From Litoditis marina (taxonomy: Eukaryota > Nematoda > Chromadorea > Rhabditida > Rhabditidae), in the NCBI GenBank assembly GCA_964036275.1, contig CAXIWQ010000181.1:1-64000 (forward strand): a DNA stretch of 64,000 bases, read 5' to 3'. The notes beneath the pieces were generated by a model, which did no database searches, was not told the DNA's origin, and worked only from the letters and a program-made list of their open reading frames with translations. Numbering within the stretch: the stretch's first letter is position 1; each line of letters begins with the position of its first letter. A program made the position numbers and the translations under genes. This document shows positions 1 through 10,608 of this stretch, one piece after another.

Positions 1-430
1 GAGACCAGATGACGTCATTTTTGAAAAGTGCAAAGTTGACGTCAGATATATTTTCAAATGGTGAAAATATCTTAAAAATGGTATATTAACGATGAAACTT
101 TGTCTAAATATGACGTATTCTGAAATTCAGAAGGCCAGATGACGTCAACTTTTAAAAAAATTGACGTGAAATATATTTTCAAATGCTAAAAATATCTTAA
201 AAATGGTATATTAACGATGAAACTTTGTCTAAATATGACGTATTCTGGAATTCAGAAGGCCAGATGACGTCAACTTTTAAAAAAATTGGCGTCACATATA
301 TTTTCAAATGCTGAAAATATCTTAAAAATGGTATATTAACGATGAAACTTTGTCTAAATATGACGTATTCTGGGATTCGAAAGGGCAGACGAAGTAGGTT
401 TTTAGAACTGCAATGTTGACGTCATATTTT
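1..430. repeat. Short tandem repeat, about 3.4 units of 125-130 bp, unrelated to the main satellite
   Basis: Units begin at about 5, 135, 260 and 385, giving periods of 130, 125 and 125 bp. The first three units share the block CCAGATGACGTCA near the start, an A/T-rich middle (TATTTTCAAATG, ATCTTAAAAATGG) and an end reading GATGAAACTTTGTC followed by a TATGACGTATTC motif. The fourth unit is degenerate and is recognisable only to about 430. The array begins at or before the window edge, so its true copy number is unknown. No long open frame and no similarity to the 130-bp satellite were seen, although the unit length is close. The boundaries are clear on the left of each unit and fuzzy at the right end of the array. 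Confidence 0.93.
10..424. other. Recurring TGACGTCA palindromes in the left tandem repeat
   Basis: The 8-bp palindrome TGACGTCA occurs at 10-17, 37-44, 140-147, 265-272 and 417-424. Partly matching forms (TTGACGTGA, TTGGCGTCA) sit about 27 bp after the sites at 140 and 265, so each unit carries or once carried a pair. This is the classical CRE/ATF-type bZIP site, and known family members bind it. Whether anything binds here is not shown by the sequence, and the recurrence is explained by the tandem repeat alone. Confidence 0.45.
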
Positions 431-535
431 TTCGAATGATGGTAATTCTTGACAAGTGGTTCATTGAGAAAACAGTTTTATCTGCACCGTACAGATCAAA
501 CTACATACCTACGGCATGTATACAAAAAGAGAAAA
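431..535. other. Single-copy spacer, nothing recognised
   Basis: About 105 bp between the degenerate last unit of the left tandem repeat and the foldback element. I see no repeat, no open frame of useful length, and no RNA-like fold. It ends in an A-rich stretch (530-535) that touches the first base of the foldback arm. Confidence 0.7.
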
Positions 536-735
536 ATTCATGAAAAAGTGGGGGCCCAACGACTGTGAGATTTGTCTTCTGCTGTGCGCCCCTTAGACAG
601 CTACTCTCAAATGGAGCAGCTACTGCTACAAAAACCGAAAAATAATAATATACTCAAGTATAACTGTTCATCACAAACATACAAAAGTCGTAAAATATTT
701 TTTCAAACCTGTAAACTAGAATCTACAAATCACAG
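536..735 (+). repeat. Left arm of the foldback element
   Basis: This 200-bp arm starts ATTCATGAAAAAGTG and ends AATCTACAAATCACAG. Read against the reverse complement of 865-1064 I found no mismatch. Bases 570-592 resemble the satellite's third sub-repeat (compare 53855-53880): 21 of 23 aligned bases match with one 3-base gap. Bases 625-636 are the reverse complement of GGTTTTTGTAGC, a core of the satellite's first sub-repeat. The two satellite-like pieces therefore have opposite orientations within the arm. Confidence 0.9.
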
Positions 736-864
736 ATGTTAACTCAACGTAGTCAATTGTAAATTTTCTGGTGTTGCGGACAAAGGTTTGCAGTTTTTTG
801 TCGTTACTTCAACTCTAGGTGCTACGCTTGTCATATTATTTAACAGTTGTTCTCTCATTCGCAG
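736..864. other. Central loop of the foldback element
   Basis: 129 bp of apparently single-copy sequence separate the arms. No open frame of note and no internal repeat are visible. It ends in a pyrimidine-rich stretch followed by GCAG, which resembles a 3' splice acceptor, but with no donor or exon context I give that no weight. Confidence 0.75.
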
Positions 865-1064
865 CTGTGATTTGTAGATTCTAGTTTACAGGTTTGAAAA
901 AATATTTTACGACTTTTGTATGTTTGTGATGAACAGTTATACTTGAGTATATTATTATTTTTCGGTTTTTGTAGCAGTAGCTGCTCCATTTGAGAGTAGC
1001 TGTCTAAGGGGCGCACAGCAGAAGACAAATCTCACAGTCGTTGGGCCCCCACTTTTTCATGAAT
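865..1064 (-). repeat. Right arm of the foldback element
   Basis: This is the reverse complement of 536-735 over all 200 bp as far as I can read. Its last bases, GAAT (1061-1064), match the GAAT that precedes AGATTGTC in a normal satellite monomer, so the join between element and satellite lies inside a monomer and has 4 bp of microhomology. Confidence 0.9.
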
Positions 1065-1539
1065 AGATTGTCGTATTAGGTTTTTGTAGCTGGGAGCAAC
1101 ATACTCGATAGCCGTATAAACTTTTTTCCTGTAGCTGCACGGTAAAGAGTCAATAACCGCGTTATTTGTCTTTTGTGGCTGTGCGCCACAGAATAGCAAG
1201 TCGTATTAGGTTTTTGTAGCTGGGAGCAACAGACTTGATAGCCGTATAAACTTTTCTCTGTAGCTGCAAGGCAAAGAGTTAATAACCGCGTTAATTTGTC
1301 TTTTGTGGCTGTGTGCCACAGAAAAGATAGTTGTATTGGGTTTTTCTAGCTGGGAGCAACATACTTGATAGCCGTATAAACTTTTTTCTGTAGCTGCAAG
1401 GCAAAGAGTCAATAACCGCGTTAATCTGTCTTTTGTGGCTGTGCGCCACAGAATATAAAGTCGTATTAGGTTTTTGTAGTTGGGAGCAACAGACTTGATT
1501 GCCGTATGAGTTTTTTTTCTGTAACTGCAAGGCAAAGAG

Positions 1540-4500
1540 TCGATAACCGCGTTAATTCGTATTTCGTGGCTGTGCGCCACAGAATAGATAATCGTATTAG
1601 GTTTTTGTAGCTGGGAGCAACAGACTTGATAGCCGTATAAACTTTTTTCTGTAGCTGCAAGGCAAAGAGTCGATAACCGCGTTAATTCGTATTTCGTGGC
1701 TGTGCGCCACAGAATAGATAATCGTATTAGGTTTTTGTAGCTGGGAGCAACAGACTTGATAGCCGTATAAACTTTTTTCTGTAGCTGCAAGGCAAAGAGT
1801 CAATAACCGCGTTAATTTGTCTTTTGTGGTTGTGCGCCACAGAATATAAAGTCGTATTAGGTTTTTGTAGTTGGGAGCAACAGACTTGATAGCCGTATGA
1901 TTTTTTTTGTAGGTGCAAGGCAAAAAGTCAATAACCGCGTTAATTCGTATTTGGTGGATGTGCGCCACAAAATAGATTGTTGTATTAGGTTTTTGTAGCT
2001 GGGAGCAACATATTTGATAGCCGTATGAACTGTTCTCTGTAGCTGCAAGGCAAAGAGTCAATAACGCGTTAATTCGTTTTTTGTGGCTGTGCGCCACAGA
2101 ATATATAGTCGTCTTAGGTTTTTGTAGCTGGGAGCAACAGACTTGATAGCCGTATAAACTTTTTTCTGTAGCTGCAAGGCAAAGAGTCAATAACCGCGTT
2201 AATTTGTCTTTTGTGGTTGTGCGCCACAGAATATAAAGTCGTATTAGGTTTTTGTAGTTGGGAGCAACAGACTTGATAGCCGTATGAACTGTTCTCTGTA
2301 GCTGCAAGGCAAAGAGTCAATAACCGCGTTAAGTCGTCTTTTGTGGCTGTGCGCCACTAAATATATAGTCGTGTTAGGTCTTTGTAGCTGGGAGCAACAT
2401 ACTTGATAGTTGTATAAACTTTTATTTTGTAGCTTTACGGCAAAGAGTCAATAACCGCGTTAATTTGTCTTTTGTGGCTGTGCGCCACAGAATATGGAGT
2501 CGTATTAGGTTTTTGTAGCTGGGAGCAACAGACTTGATAGCCGTATAAACTTTTCTCTGTAACTGCAAGCCAAAGAGTCAATAACCGCGTTATTTCGTAT
2601 GTTATGGCTGTGCGCCACAGAATAGATTGTCGTATTAGGTTTTTGTAGCTGGGAGCAACAGATTTGATAGCCGTATGAACTTTTCTCTGTAACTGCAAGC
2701 CAAAGAGTCGATAACCGCGTTAATTCGTATTTTGTGGCTGTGCGCCACATAATAGATAGTCGTATTAGGTTTTTGTATCTGGGAGCAACAGACTTGATAG
2801 CCGTATGAACTGTTCTCTGTAGTTGCAAGGCAAAGAGTCGACAACCGCGTTAATTCGTATTTTGTGGCTGTGCGCCACAGAATAGATTGTCGTATCAGGT
2901 TTTTGTAGCTGGGAGCAACATACTCGATAGCCGTATAAACTGTTTTCTGTAGCTGCACGGTAAAGAGTCAATAACCGCGTTAATTTGTCTTTTGTGGCTG
3001 TGCGCCACAAAATAGTAAGTCGTATTAGGTTTTTGTAGCTGGGAGCAACAGACTTGATAGCCGTATAAACGTTTTTTGTAGCTGCAAGGCAAATAGTCAA
3101 TAACCGCGTTAGTTCGTATTTTGTGGCTGTGTGCCACAGAAAAGATAGTTGTATTGGGTTTTTCTAGCTGGGAGCAACATACTTGATAGCCGTATAAACT
3201 TTTTTCTGTAGCTGCAAGGCAAAGAGTCAATAACCGCGTTAATCTGTCTTTTGTGGCTGTGCGCCACAGAATATAAAGTCGTATTAGGTTTTTGTAGTTG
3301 GGAGCAACAGACTTGATTGCCGTATGAGTTTTTTTCTGTAACTGCAAGCCGAAGAGTCGATAACCGCGTTGATTCGTATTTCGTGGCTGTGCGCCACAGA
3401 ATAGATAATCGTATTAGGTTTTTGTAGCTGGGAGCAACAGACTTGATAGCCGTATAAACTTTTTTCTGTAGCTGCAAGGAAAAGAGTCAATAACCGCGTT
3501 AATTTGTCTTTTGTGGTTGTGCGCCACAGAATATAAAGTCGTATTAGGTTTTTGTAGTTGGGAGCAACAGACTTGATAGCCGTATGATTTTTTTTGTAGG
3601 TGCAAGGCAAAGAGTCAATAACCGCGTTAATTCGTATTTGGTGGATGTGCGCCACAAAATAGATTGTCGTATCAGGTTTTTGTAGCTGGGAGCAACAGAT
3701 TTGATAGCCGTATGAACTGTTCTCTGTAGCTGCAAGGCAAAGAGTCAATAACGCGTTAATTCGTCTTTTGTGGCTGTACGCCACAGAATATATAGTCGTC
3801 TTAGGTTTTTGTATCTGGGAGCAACAGACTTGATAGCAGTATGAACTTTTTTCTGTAGCTGCAAGGCAAAGAGTCAATTACCGCGTTAAGTCGTCTTTTG
3901 TGGCTGTGCGCCACAAAATATATAGTCGTGTTAGGTCTTTGTAGCTGGGAGCAACATACTTGATAGCCGTATAAACTTTTTTCTGTAGCTTTACGGCAAA
4001 GAGTCAATAACCGCGTTAATTTGTCTTTTGTGGCTGTGCGCCAAAGAATATGGAGTCGTATTAGGTTTTTGTAGCTGGGAGCAACAGACTTGATAGCCGT
4101 ATAAACTTTTCTCTGTAACTGCAAGCCAAAGAGTCAATAACCGCGTTATTTCGTATTTTATGGCTGTGCGCCACAGAATAGATAGTTGTATTGGGTTTTT
4201 CTAGCTGAGAGCAACATACTTGATAGCCGTATAAACTTTTTTCTGTAGCTGCAAGGCAAAGAGTCAATAACCGCGTTAATCTGTCTTTGGTGGCTGTGCG
4301 CCACAGAATATAAAGTCGTATTAGGTTTTTGTAGTTGGGAGCAACAGACTTGATTGCCGTATGAGTTTTTTTTTTTCTGTAACTGCAAGCCGAAGAGTCG
4401 ATAACCGCGTTAATTTGTCTTTTGTGGTTGTGCGCCACAGAATATAAAGTCGTATTAGGTTTTTGTAGTTGGGAGCAACAGACTTGATAGCCGTATGATT

Positions 4501-5930
4501 TTTTTTTTGTAGGTGCAAGGCAAAGAGTCAATAACCGCGTTAATTCGTATTTGGTGGATGTGCGCCACAAAATAGATTGTCGTATTAGGTTTTTGTAGCT
4601 GGGAGCAACAGATTTGATAGCCGTATAAACTGTTCTCTGTAGCTGCAAGGCAAAGAGTCAATAACGCGTTAATTCGTCTTTTGTGGCTGTGCGCCACAGA
4701 ATATATAGTCGTCTTAGGTTTTTGTATCTGGGAGCAACAGACTTGATAGCCGTATGAACTTTTTTCTGTAGCTGCAATGCAAAGAGTCAATAACCGCGTT
4801 AAGTCGTCTTTTGTGGCTGTGCGCCACAAAATATATAGTCGTGTTAGGTCTTTGTAGCTGGGAGCAACATACTTGATAGCCGTATAAACTTTTTTCGGTA
4901 GCTTTACGGCAAAGAGTCAATAACCGCGTTAATTTGTCTTTTGTGGCTGTGCGCCACAGAATATGGAGTCGTATTAGGTTTTTGTAGCTGGGAGCAACAG
5001 ACTTGATAGCCGTATAAACTTTTCTCTGTAACTGCAAGCCAAAGAGTCAATAACCGCGTTATTTTGTATTTTATGGCTGTGCGCCACAGAATAGATTGTC
5101 GTATTAGGTTTTTGTATCTGGGAGCAACAGACTTGATAGCCGTATGAACTGTTCTCTGTAGTTGCAAGGCAAAGAGTCGATAACCGCGTTAATTTGTATT
5201 TTGTGGCTGTGCGCCACAGAATAGATTGTCGTATTAGGTTTTTGTAGCTGGGAGCAACATACTCGATAGCCGTATAAACTTTTTTCTGTAGCTGCACGGT
5301 AAATAGTCAATAACCGCGTTAATTTGTCTTTTGTGGCTGTGCGCCACAGAATAGTAAGTCGTATTAGGTTTCTGTAGCTGGGAGCAACAGACTTGATAGC
5401 CGTATAAACGTTTTTTCTGTAGCTGCAAGGCAAAGAGTCAATAACCGCGTTAATTCGTCTTTTGTGGCTGTGTGCCACAGAAAAGATAGTTGTATTGGGT
5501 TTTTCTAGCTGGGAGCAACGTACTTGATAGCCGTATGAACTTTTTTTTGTAGCTGCAAGGCAAAGAGTCAATAACCGCGTTAATTTGTCTTTTGTGGCTG
5601 TGCGCCACAGAACATAAAGTCGTATTAGGTTTTTGTAGCCAGGAGCAACAGACTTGATAGCCGTATAAACTGTTTTCTGTAGCTGCAAGGCAAAGAGTCG
5701 ATAACCGCGTTAATTCGTAATTTGTGGCTGTGTGCCACAGAAAAGATAGTTGTATTGGGTTTTTCGAGCTGGGAGCAACATACTTGATACCCGTATGAAC
5801 TTTTTTTTGTAGCTGCAAGGCAAAGAGTCAATAACCGCGTTAATTTGTCTTTTGTGGCTGTGCGCCACAGAACATAAAGTCGTATTAGGTTTTTCTAGCT
5901 GGGAGCAACATACTTGATAGCCGTATAAAC
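1540..5930 (+). repeat. 4.5-kb duplication, copy 1
   Basis: This block matches 6087-10608 at an offset of 4,547-4,548 bp up to about 5120, then 4,678 bp. In the portions compared, the visible changes are G at 3071 against T at 7618, a T-run of 11 (4366-4376) against 12 (8913-8924), and the loss of one complete monomer near 5115. Marker subtypes are rich here: GTCGTGTTAGGTC, GTAGGTGCAAGG, GTTGTATTGGG, and a 129-bp unit with ATAACGCGTTAAT. An internal relation at an offset of about 1,687 bp (13 monomers) is also visible. Confidence 0.9.
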
Positions 5931-6086
5931 TGTTCTCTGTAGCTGCAAGGCAAAGAGTCAATAACGCGTTAATTCGTCTTTTGTGGCTGTGCGCCACAGA
6001 ATATATAGTCGTCTTAGGTTTTTGTATCTGGGAGCAACAGATTTGATAGCCGTATGAACTTTTCTCTGTAACTGCAAGCCAAAAAG

Positions 6087-9000
6087 ACGATAACCGCGTT
6101 AATTCGTATTTCGTGGCTGTGCGCCACAGAATAGATAATCGTATTAGGTTTTTGTAGCTGGGAGCAACAGACTTGATAGCCGTATAAACTTTTTTCTGTA
6201 GCTGCAAGGCAAAGAGTCGATAACCGCGTTAATTCGTATTTCGTGGCTGTGCGCCACAGAATAGATAATCGTATTAGGTTTTTGTAGCTGGGAGCAACAG
6301 ACTTGATAGCCGTATAAACTTTTTTCTGTAGCTGCAAGGCAAAGAGTCAATAACCGCGTTAATTTGTCTTTTGTGGTTGTGCGCCACAGAATATAAAGTC
6401 GTATTAGGTTTTTGTAGTTGGGAGCAACAGACTTGATAGCCGTATGATTTTTTTTGTAGGTGCAAGGCAAAAAGTCAATAACCGCGTTAATTCGTATTTG
6501 GTGGATGTGCGCCACAAAATAGATTGTTGTATTAGGTTTTTGTAGCTGGGAGCAACATATTTGATAGCCGTATGAACTGTTCTCTGTAGCTGCAAGGCAA
6601 AGAGTCAATAACGCGTTAATTCGTTTTTTGTGGCTGTGCGCCACAGAATATATAGTCGTCTTAGGTTTTTGTAGCTGGGAGCAACAGACTTGATAGCCGT
6701 ATAAACTTTTTTCTGTAGCTGCAAGGCAAAGAGTCAATAACCGCGTTAATTTGTCTTTTGTGGTTGTGCGCCACAGAATATAAAGTCGTATTAGGTTTTT
6801 GTAGTTGGGAGCAACAGACTTGATAGCCGTATGAACTGTTCTCTGTAGCTGCAAGGCAAAGAGTCAATAACCGCGTTAAGTCGTCTTTTGTGGCTGTGCG
6901 CCACTAAATATATAGTCGTGTTAGGTCTTTGTAGCTGGGAGCAACATACTTGATAGTTGTATAAACTTTTATTTTGTAGCTTTACGGCAAAGAGTCAATA
7001 ACCGCGTTAATTTGTCTTTTGTGGCTGTGCGCCACAGAATATGGAGTCGTATTAGGTTTTTGTAGCTGGGAGCAACAGACTTGATAGCCGTATAAACTTT
7101 TCTCTGTAACTGCAAGCCAAAGAGTCAATAACCGCGTTATTTCGTATGTTATGGCTGTGCGCCACAGAATAGATTGTCGTATTAGGTTTTTGTAGCTGGG
7201 AGCAACAGATTTGATAGCCGTATGAACTTTTCTCTGTAACTGCAAGCCAAAGAGTCGATAACCGCGTTAATTCGTATTTTGTGGCTGTGCGCCACATAAT
7301 AGATAGTCGTATTAGGTTTTTGTATCTGGGAGCAACAGACTTGATAGCCGTATGAACTGTTCTCTGTAGTTGCAAGGCAAAGAGTCGACAACCGCGTTAA
7401 TTCGTATTTTGTGGCTGTGCGCCACAGAATAGATTGTCGTATCAGGTTTTTGTAGCTGGGAGCAACATACTCGATAGCCGTATAAACTGTTTTCTGTAGC
7501 TGCACGGTAAAGAGTCAATAACCGCGTTAATTTGTCTTTTGTGGCTGTGCGCCACAAAATAGTAAGTCGTATTAGGTTTTTGTAGCTGGGAGCAACAGAC
7601 TTGATAGCCGTATAAACTTTTTTTGTAGCTGCAAGGCAAATAGTCAATAACCGCGTTAGTTCGTATTTTGTGGCTGTGTGCCACAGAAAAGATAGTTGTA
7701 TTGGGTTTTTCTAGCTGGGAGCAACATACTTGATAGCCGTATAAACTTTTTTCTGTAGCTGCAAGGCAAAGAGTCAATAACCGCGTTAATCTGTCTTTTG
7801 TGGCTGTGCGCCACAGAATATAAAGTCGTATTAGGTTTTTGTAGTTGGGAGCAACAGACTTGATTGCCGTATGAGTTTTTTTCTGTAACTGCAAGCCGAA
7901 GAGTCGATAACCGCGTTGATTCGTATTTCGTGGCTGTGCGCCACAGAATAGATAATCGTATTAGGTTTTTGTAGCTGGGAGCAACAGACTTGATAGCCGT
8001 ATAAACTTTTTTCTGTAGCTGCAAGGAAAAGAGTCAATAACCGCGTTAATTTGTCTTTTGTGGTTGTGCGCCACAGAATATAAAGTCGTATTAGGTTTTT
8101 GTAGTTGGGAGCAACAGACTTGATAGCCGTATGATTTTTTTTGTAGGTGCAAGGCAAAGAGTCAATAACCGCGTTAATTCGTATTTGGTGGATGTGCGCC
8201 ACAAAATAGATTGTCGTATCAGGTTTTTGTAGCTGGGAGCAACAGATTTGATAGCCGTATGAACTGTTCTCTGTAGCTGCAAGGCAAAGAGTCAATAACG
8301 CGTTAATTCGTCTTTTGTGGCTGTACGCCACAGAATATATAGTCGTCTTAGGTTTTTGTATCTGGGAGCAACAGACTTGATAGCAGTATGAACTTTTTTC
8401 TGTAGCTGCAAGGCAAAGAGTCAATTACCGCGTTAAGTCGTCTTTTGTGGCTGTGCGCCACAAAATATATAGTCGTGTTAGGTCTTTGTAGCTGGGAGCA
8501 ACATACTTGATAGCCGTATAAACTTTTTTCTGTAGCTTTACGGCAAAGAGTCAATAACCGCGTTAATTTGTCTTTTGTGGCTGTGCGCCAAAGAATATGG
8601 AGTCGTATTAGGTTTTTGTAGCTGGGAGCAACAGACTTGATAGCCGTATAAACTTTTCTCTGTAACTGCAAGCCAAAGAGTCAATAACCGCGTTATTTCG
8701 TATTTTATGGCTGTGCGCCACAGAATAGATAGTTGTATTGGGTTTTTCTAGCTGAGAGCAACATACTTGATAGCCGTATAAACTTTTTTCTGTAGCTGCA
8801 AGGCAAAGAGTCAATAACCGCGTTAATCTGTCTTTGGTGGCTGTGCGCCACAGAATATAAAGTCGTATTAGGTTTTTGTAGTTGGGAGCAACAGACTTGA
8901 TTGCCGTATGAGTTTTTTTTTTTTCTGTAACTGCAAGCCGAAGAGTCGATAACCGCGTTAATTTGTCTTTTGTGGTTGTGCGCCACAGAATATAAAGTCG

Positions 9001-10608
9001 TATTAGGTTTTTGTAGTTGGGAGCAACAGACTTGATAGCCGTATGATTTTTTTTTTGTAGGTGCAAGGCAAAGAGTCAATAACCGCGTTAATTCGTATTT
9101 GGTGGATGTGCGCCACAAAATAGATTGTCGTATTAGGTTTTTGTAGCTGGGAGCAACAGATTTGATAGCCGTATAAACTGTTCTCTGTAGCTGCAAGGCA
9201 AAGAGTCAATAACGCGTTAATTCGTCTTTTGTGGCTGTGCGCCACAGAATATATAGTCGTCTTAGGTTTTTGTATCTGGGAGCAACAGACTTGATAGCCG
9301 TATGAACTTTTTTCTGTAGCTGCAATGCAAAGAGTCAATAACCGCGTTAAGTCGTCTTTTGTGGCTGTGCGCCACAAAATATATAGTCGTGTTAGGTCTT
9401 TGTAGCTGGGAGCAACATACTTGATAGCCGTATAAACTTTTTTCGGTAGCTTTACGGCAAAGAGTCAATAACCGCGTTAATTTGTCTTTTGTGGCTGTGC
9501 GCCACAGAATATGGAGTCGTATTAGGTTTTTGTAGCTGGGAGCAACAGACTTGATAGCCGTATAAACTTTTCTCTGTAACTGCAAGCCAAAGAGTCAATA
9601 ACCGCGTTATTTTGTATTTTATGGCTGTGCGCCACAGAATAGATTGTCGTATTAGGTTTTTGTAGCTGGGAGCAACAGATTTGATAGCCGTATGAACTTT
9701 TCTCTGTAACTGCAAGCCAAAAAGACGATAACCGCGTTAATTCGTATTTTGTGGCTGTGCGCCACATAATAGATAGTCGTATTAGGTTTTTGTATCTGGG
9801 AGCAACAGACTTGATAGCCGTATGAACTGTTCTCTGTAGTTGCAAGGCAAAGAGTCGATAACCGCGTTAATTTGTATTTTGTGGCTGTGCGCCACAGAAT
9901 AGATTGTCGTATTAGGTTTTTGTAGCTGGGAGCAACATACTCGATAGCCGTATAAACTTTTTTCTGTAGCTGCACGGTAAATAGTCAATAACCGCGTTAA
10001 TTTGTCTTTTGTGGCTGTGCGCCACAGAATAGTAAGTCGTATTAGGTTTCTGTAGCTGGGAGCAACAGACTTGATAGCCGTATAAACGTTTTTTCTGTAG
10101 CTGCAAGGCAAAGAGTCAATAACCGCGTTAATTCGTCTTTTGTGGCTGTGTGCCACAGAAAAGATAGTTGTATTGGGTTTTTCTAGCTGGGAGCAACGTA
10201 CTTGATAGCCGTATGAACTTTTTTTTGTAGCTGCAAGGCAAAGAGTCAATAACCGCGTTAATTTGTCTTTTGTGGCTGTGCGCCACAGAACATAAAGTCG
10301 TATTAGGTTTTTGTAGCCAGGAGCAACAGACTTGATAGCCGTATAAACTGTTTTCTGTAGCTGCAAGGCAAAGAGTCGATAACCGCGTTAATTCGTAATT
10401 TGTGGCTGTGTGCCACAGAAAAGATAGTTGTATTGGGTTTTTCGAGCTGGGAGCAACATACTTGATACCCGTATGAACTTTTTTTTGTAGCTGCAAGGCA
10501 AAGAGTCAATAACCGCGTTAATTTGTCTTTTGTGGCTGTGCGCCACAGAACATAAAGTCGTATTAGGTTTTTCTAGCTGGGAGCAACATACTTGATAGCC
10601 GTATAAAC
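6087..10608 (+). repeat. 4.5-kb duplication, copy 2
   Basis: This is the partner of 1540-5930. It keeps the monomer at about 9667-9796 that copy 1 lacks. The same monomer order is also present at 2635-2765, so its absence from copy 1 is best read as a deletion there. The end of this block overlaps the start of the 1,433-bp HOR domain. Confidence 0.9.

Larger units (their letters stand above)
536..1064. mobile_element. Foldback element with 200-bp inverted repeats (candidate MITE or snapback repeat)
   Basis: Two 200-bp arms pair base for base (position i with 1600-i) around a 129-bp centre. Pairing breaks outside the arms (535 against 1065) and inside them (736 against 864). No transposase or long open frame lies within, so if it is mobile it is non-autonomous. 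I could not find a convincing target-site duplication: A-rich sequence flanks the left and AGATTGTC of the satellite flanks the right. The arms end in ATTCATGAAAAAGTG. The near-complete identity implies recent origin or maintenance by conversion. An inverted-read assembly artefact is an alternative. The satellite starts directly at its right end. Confidence 0.7.

Noticed and set aside
850..866. 3' splice acceptor (pyrimidine-rich stretch then GCAG) at the edge of the foldback loop
   Set aside because: No matching donor, branch site or coding exon is visible, and the resemblance is weak.
530..1070. Target-site duplication around the foldback element
   Set aside because: The left flank (GAAAA) and the right flank (AGATTG) do not match, and no TA or longer direct repeat can be placed at both ends.
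4366..4376. Poly-T run as a terminator or microsatellite of its own
   Set aside because: It is the longest end of ordinary T-run length variation in the monomer (about 5-12 T), with no transcription unit attached.
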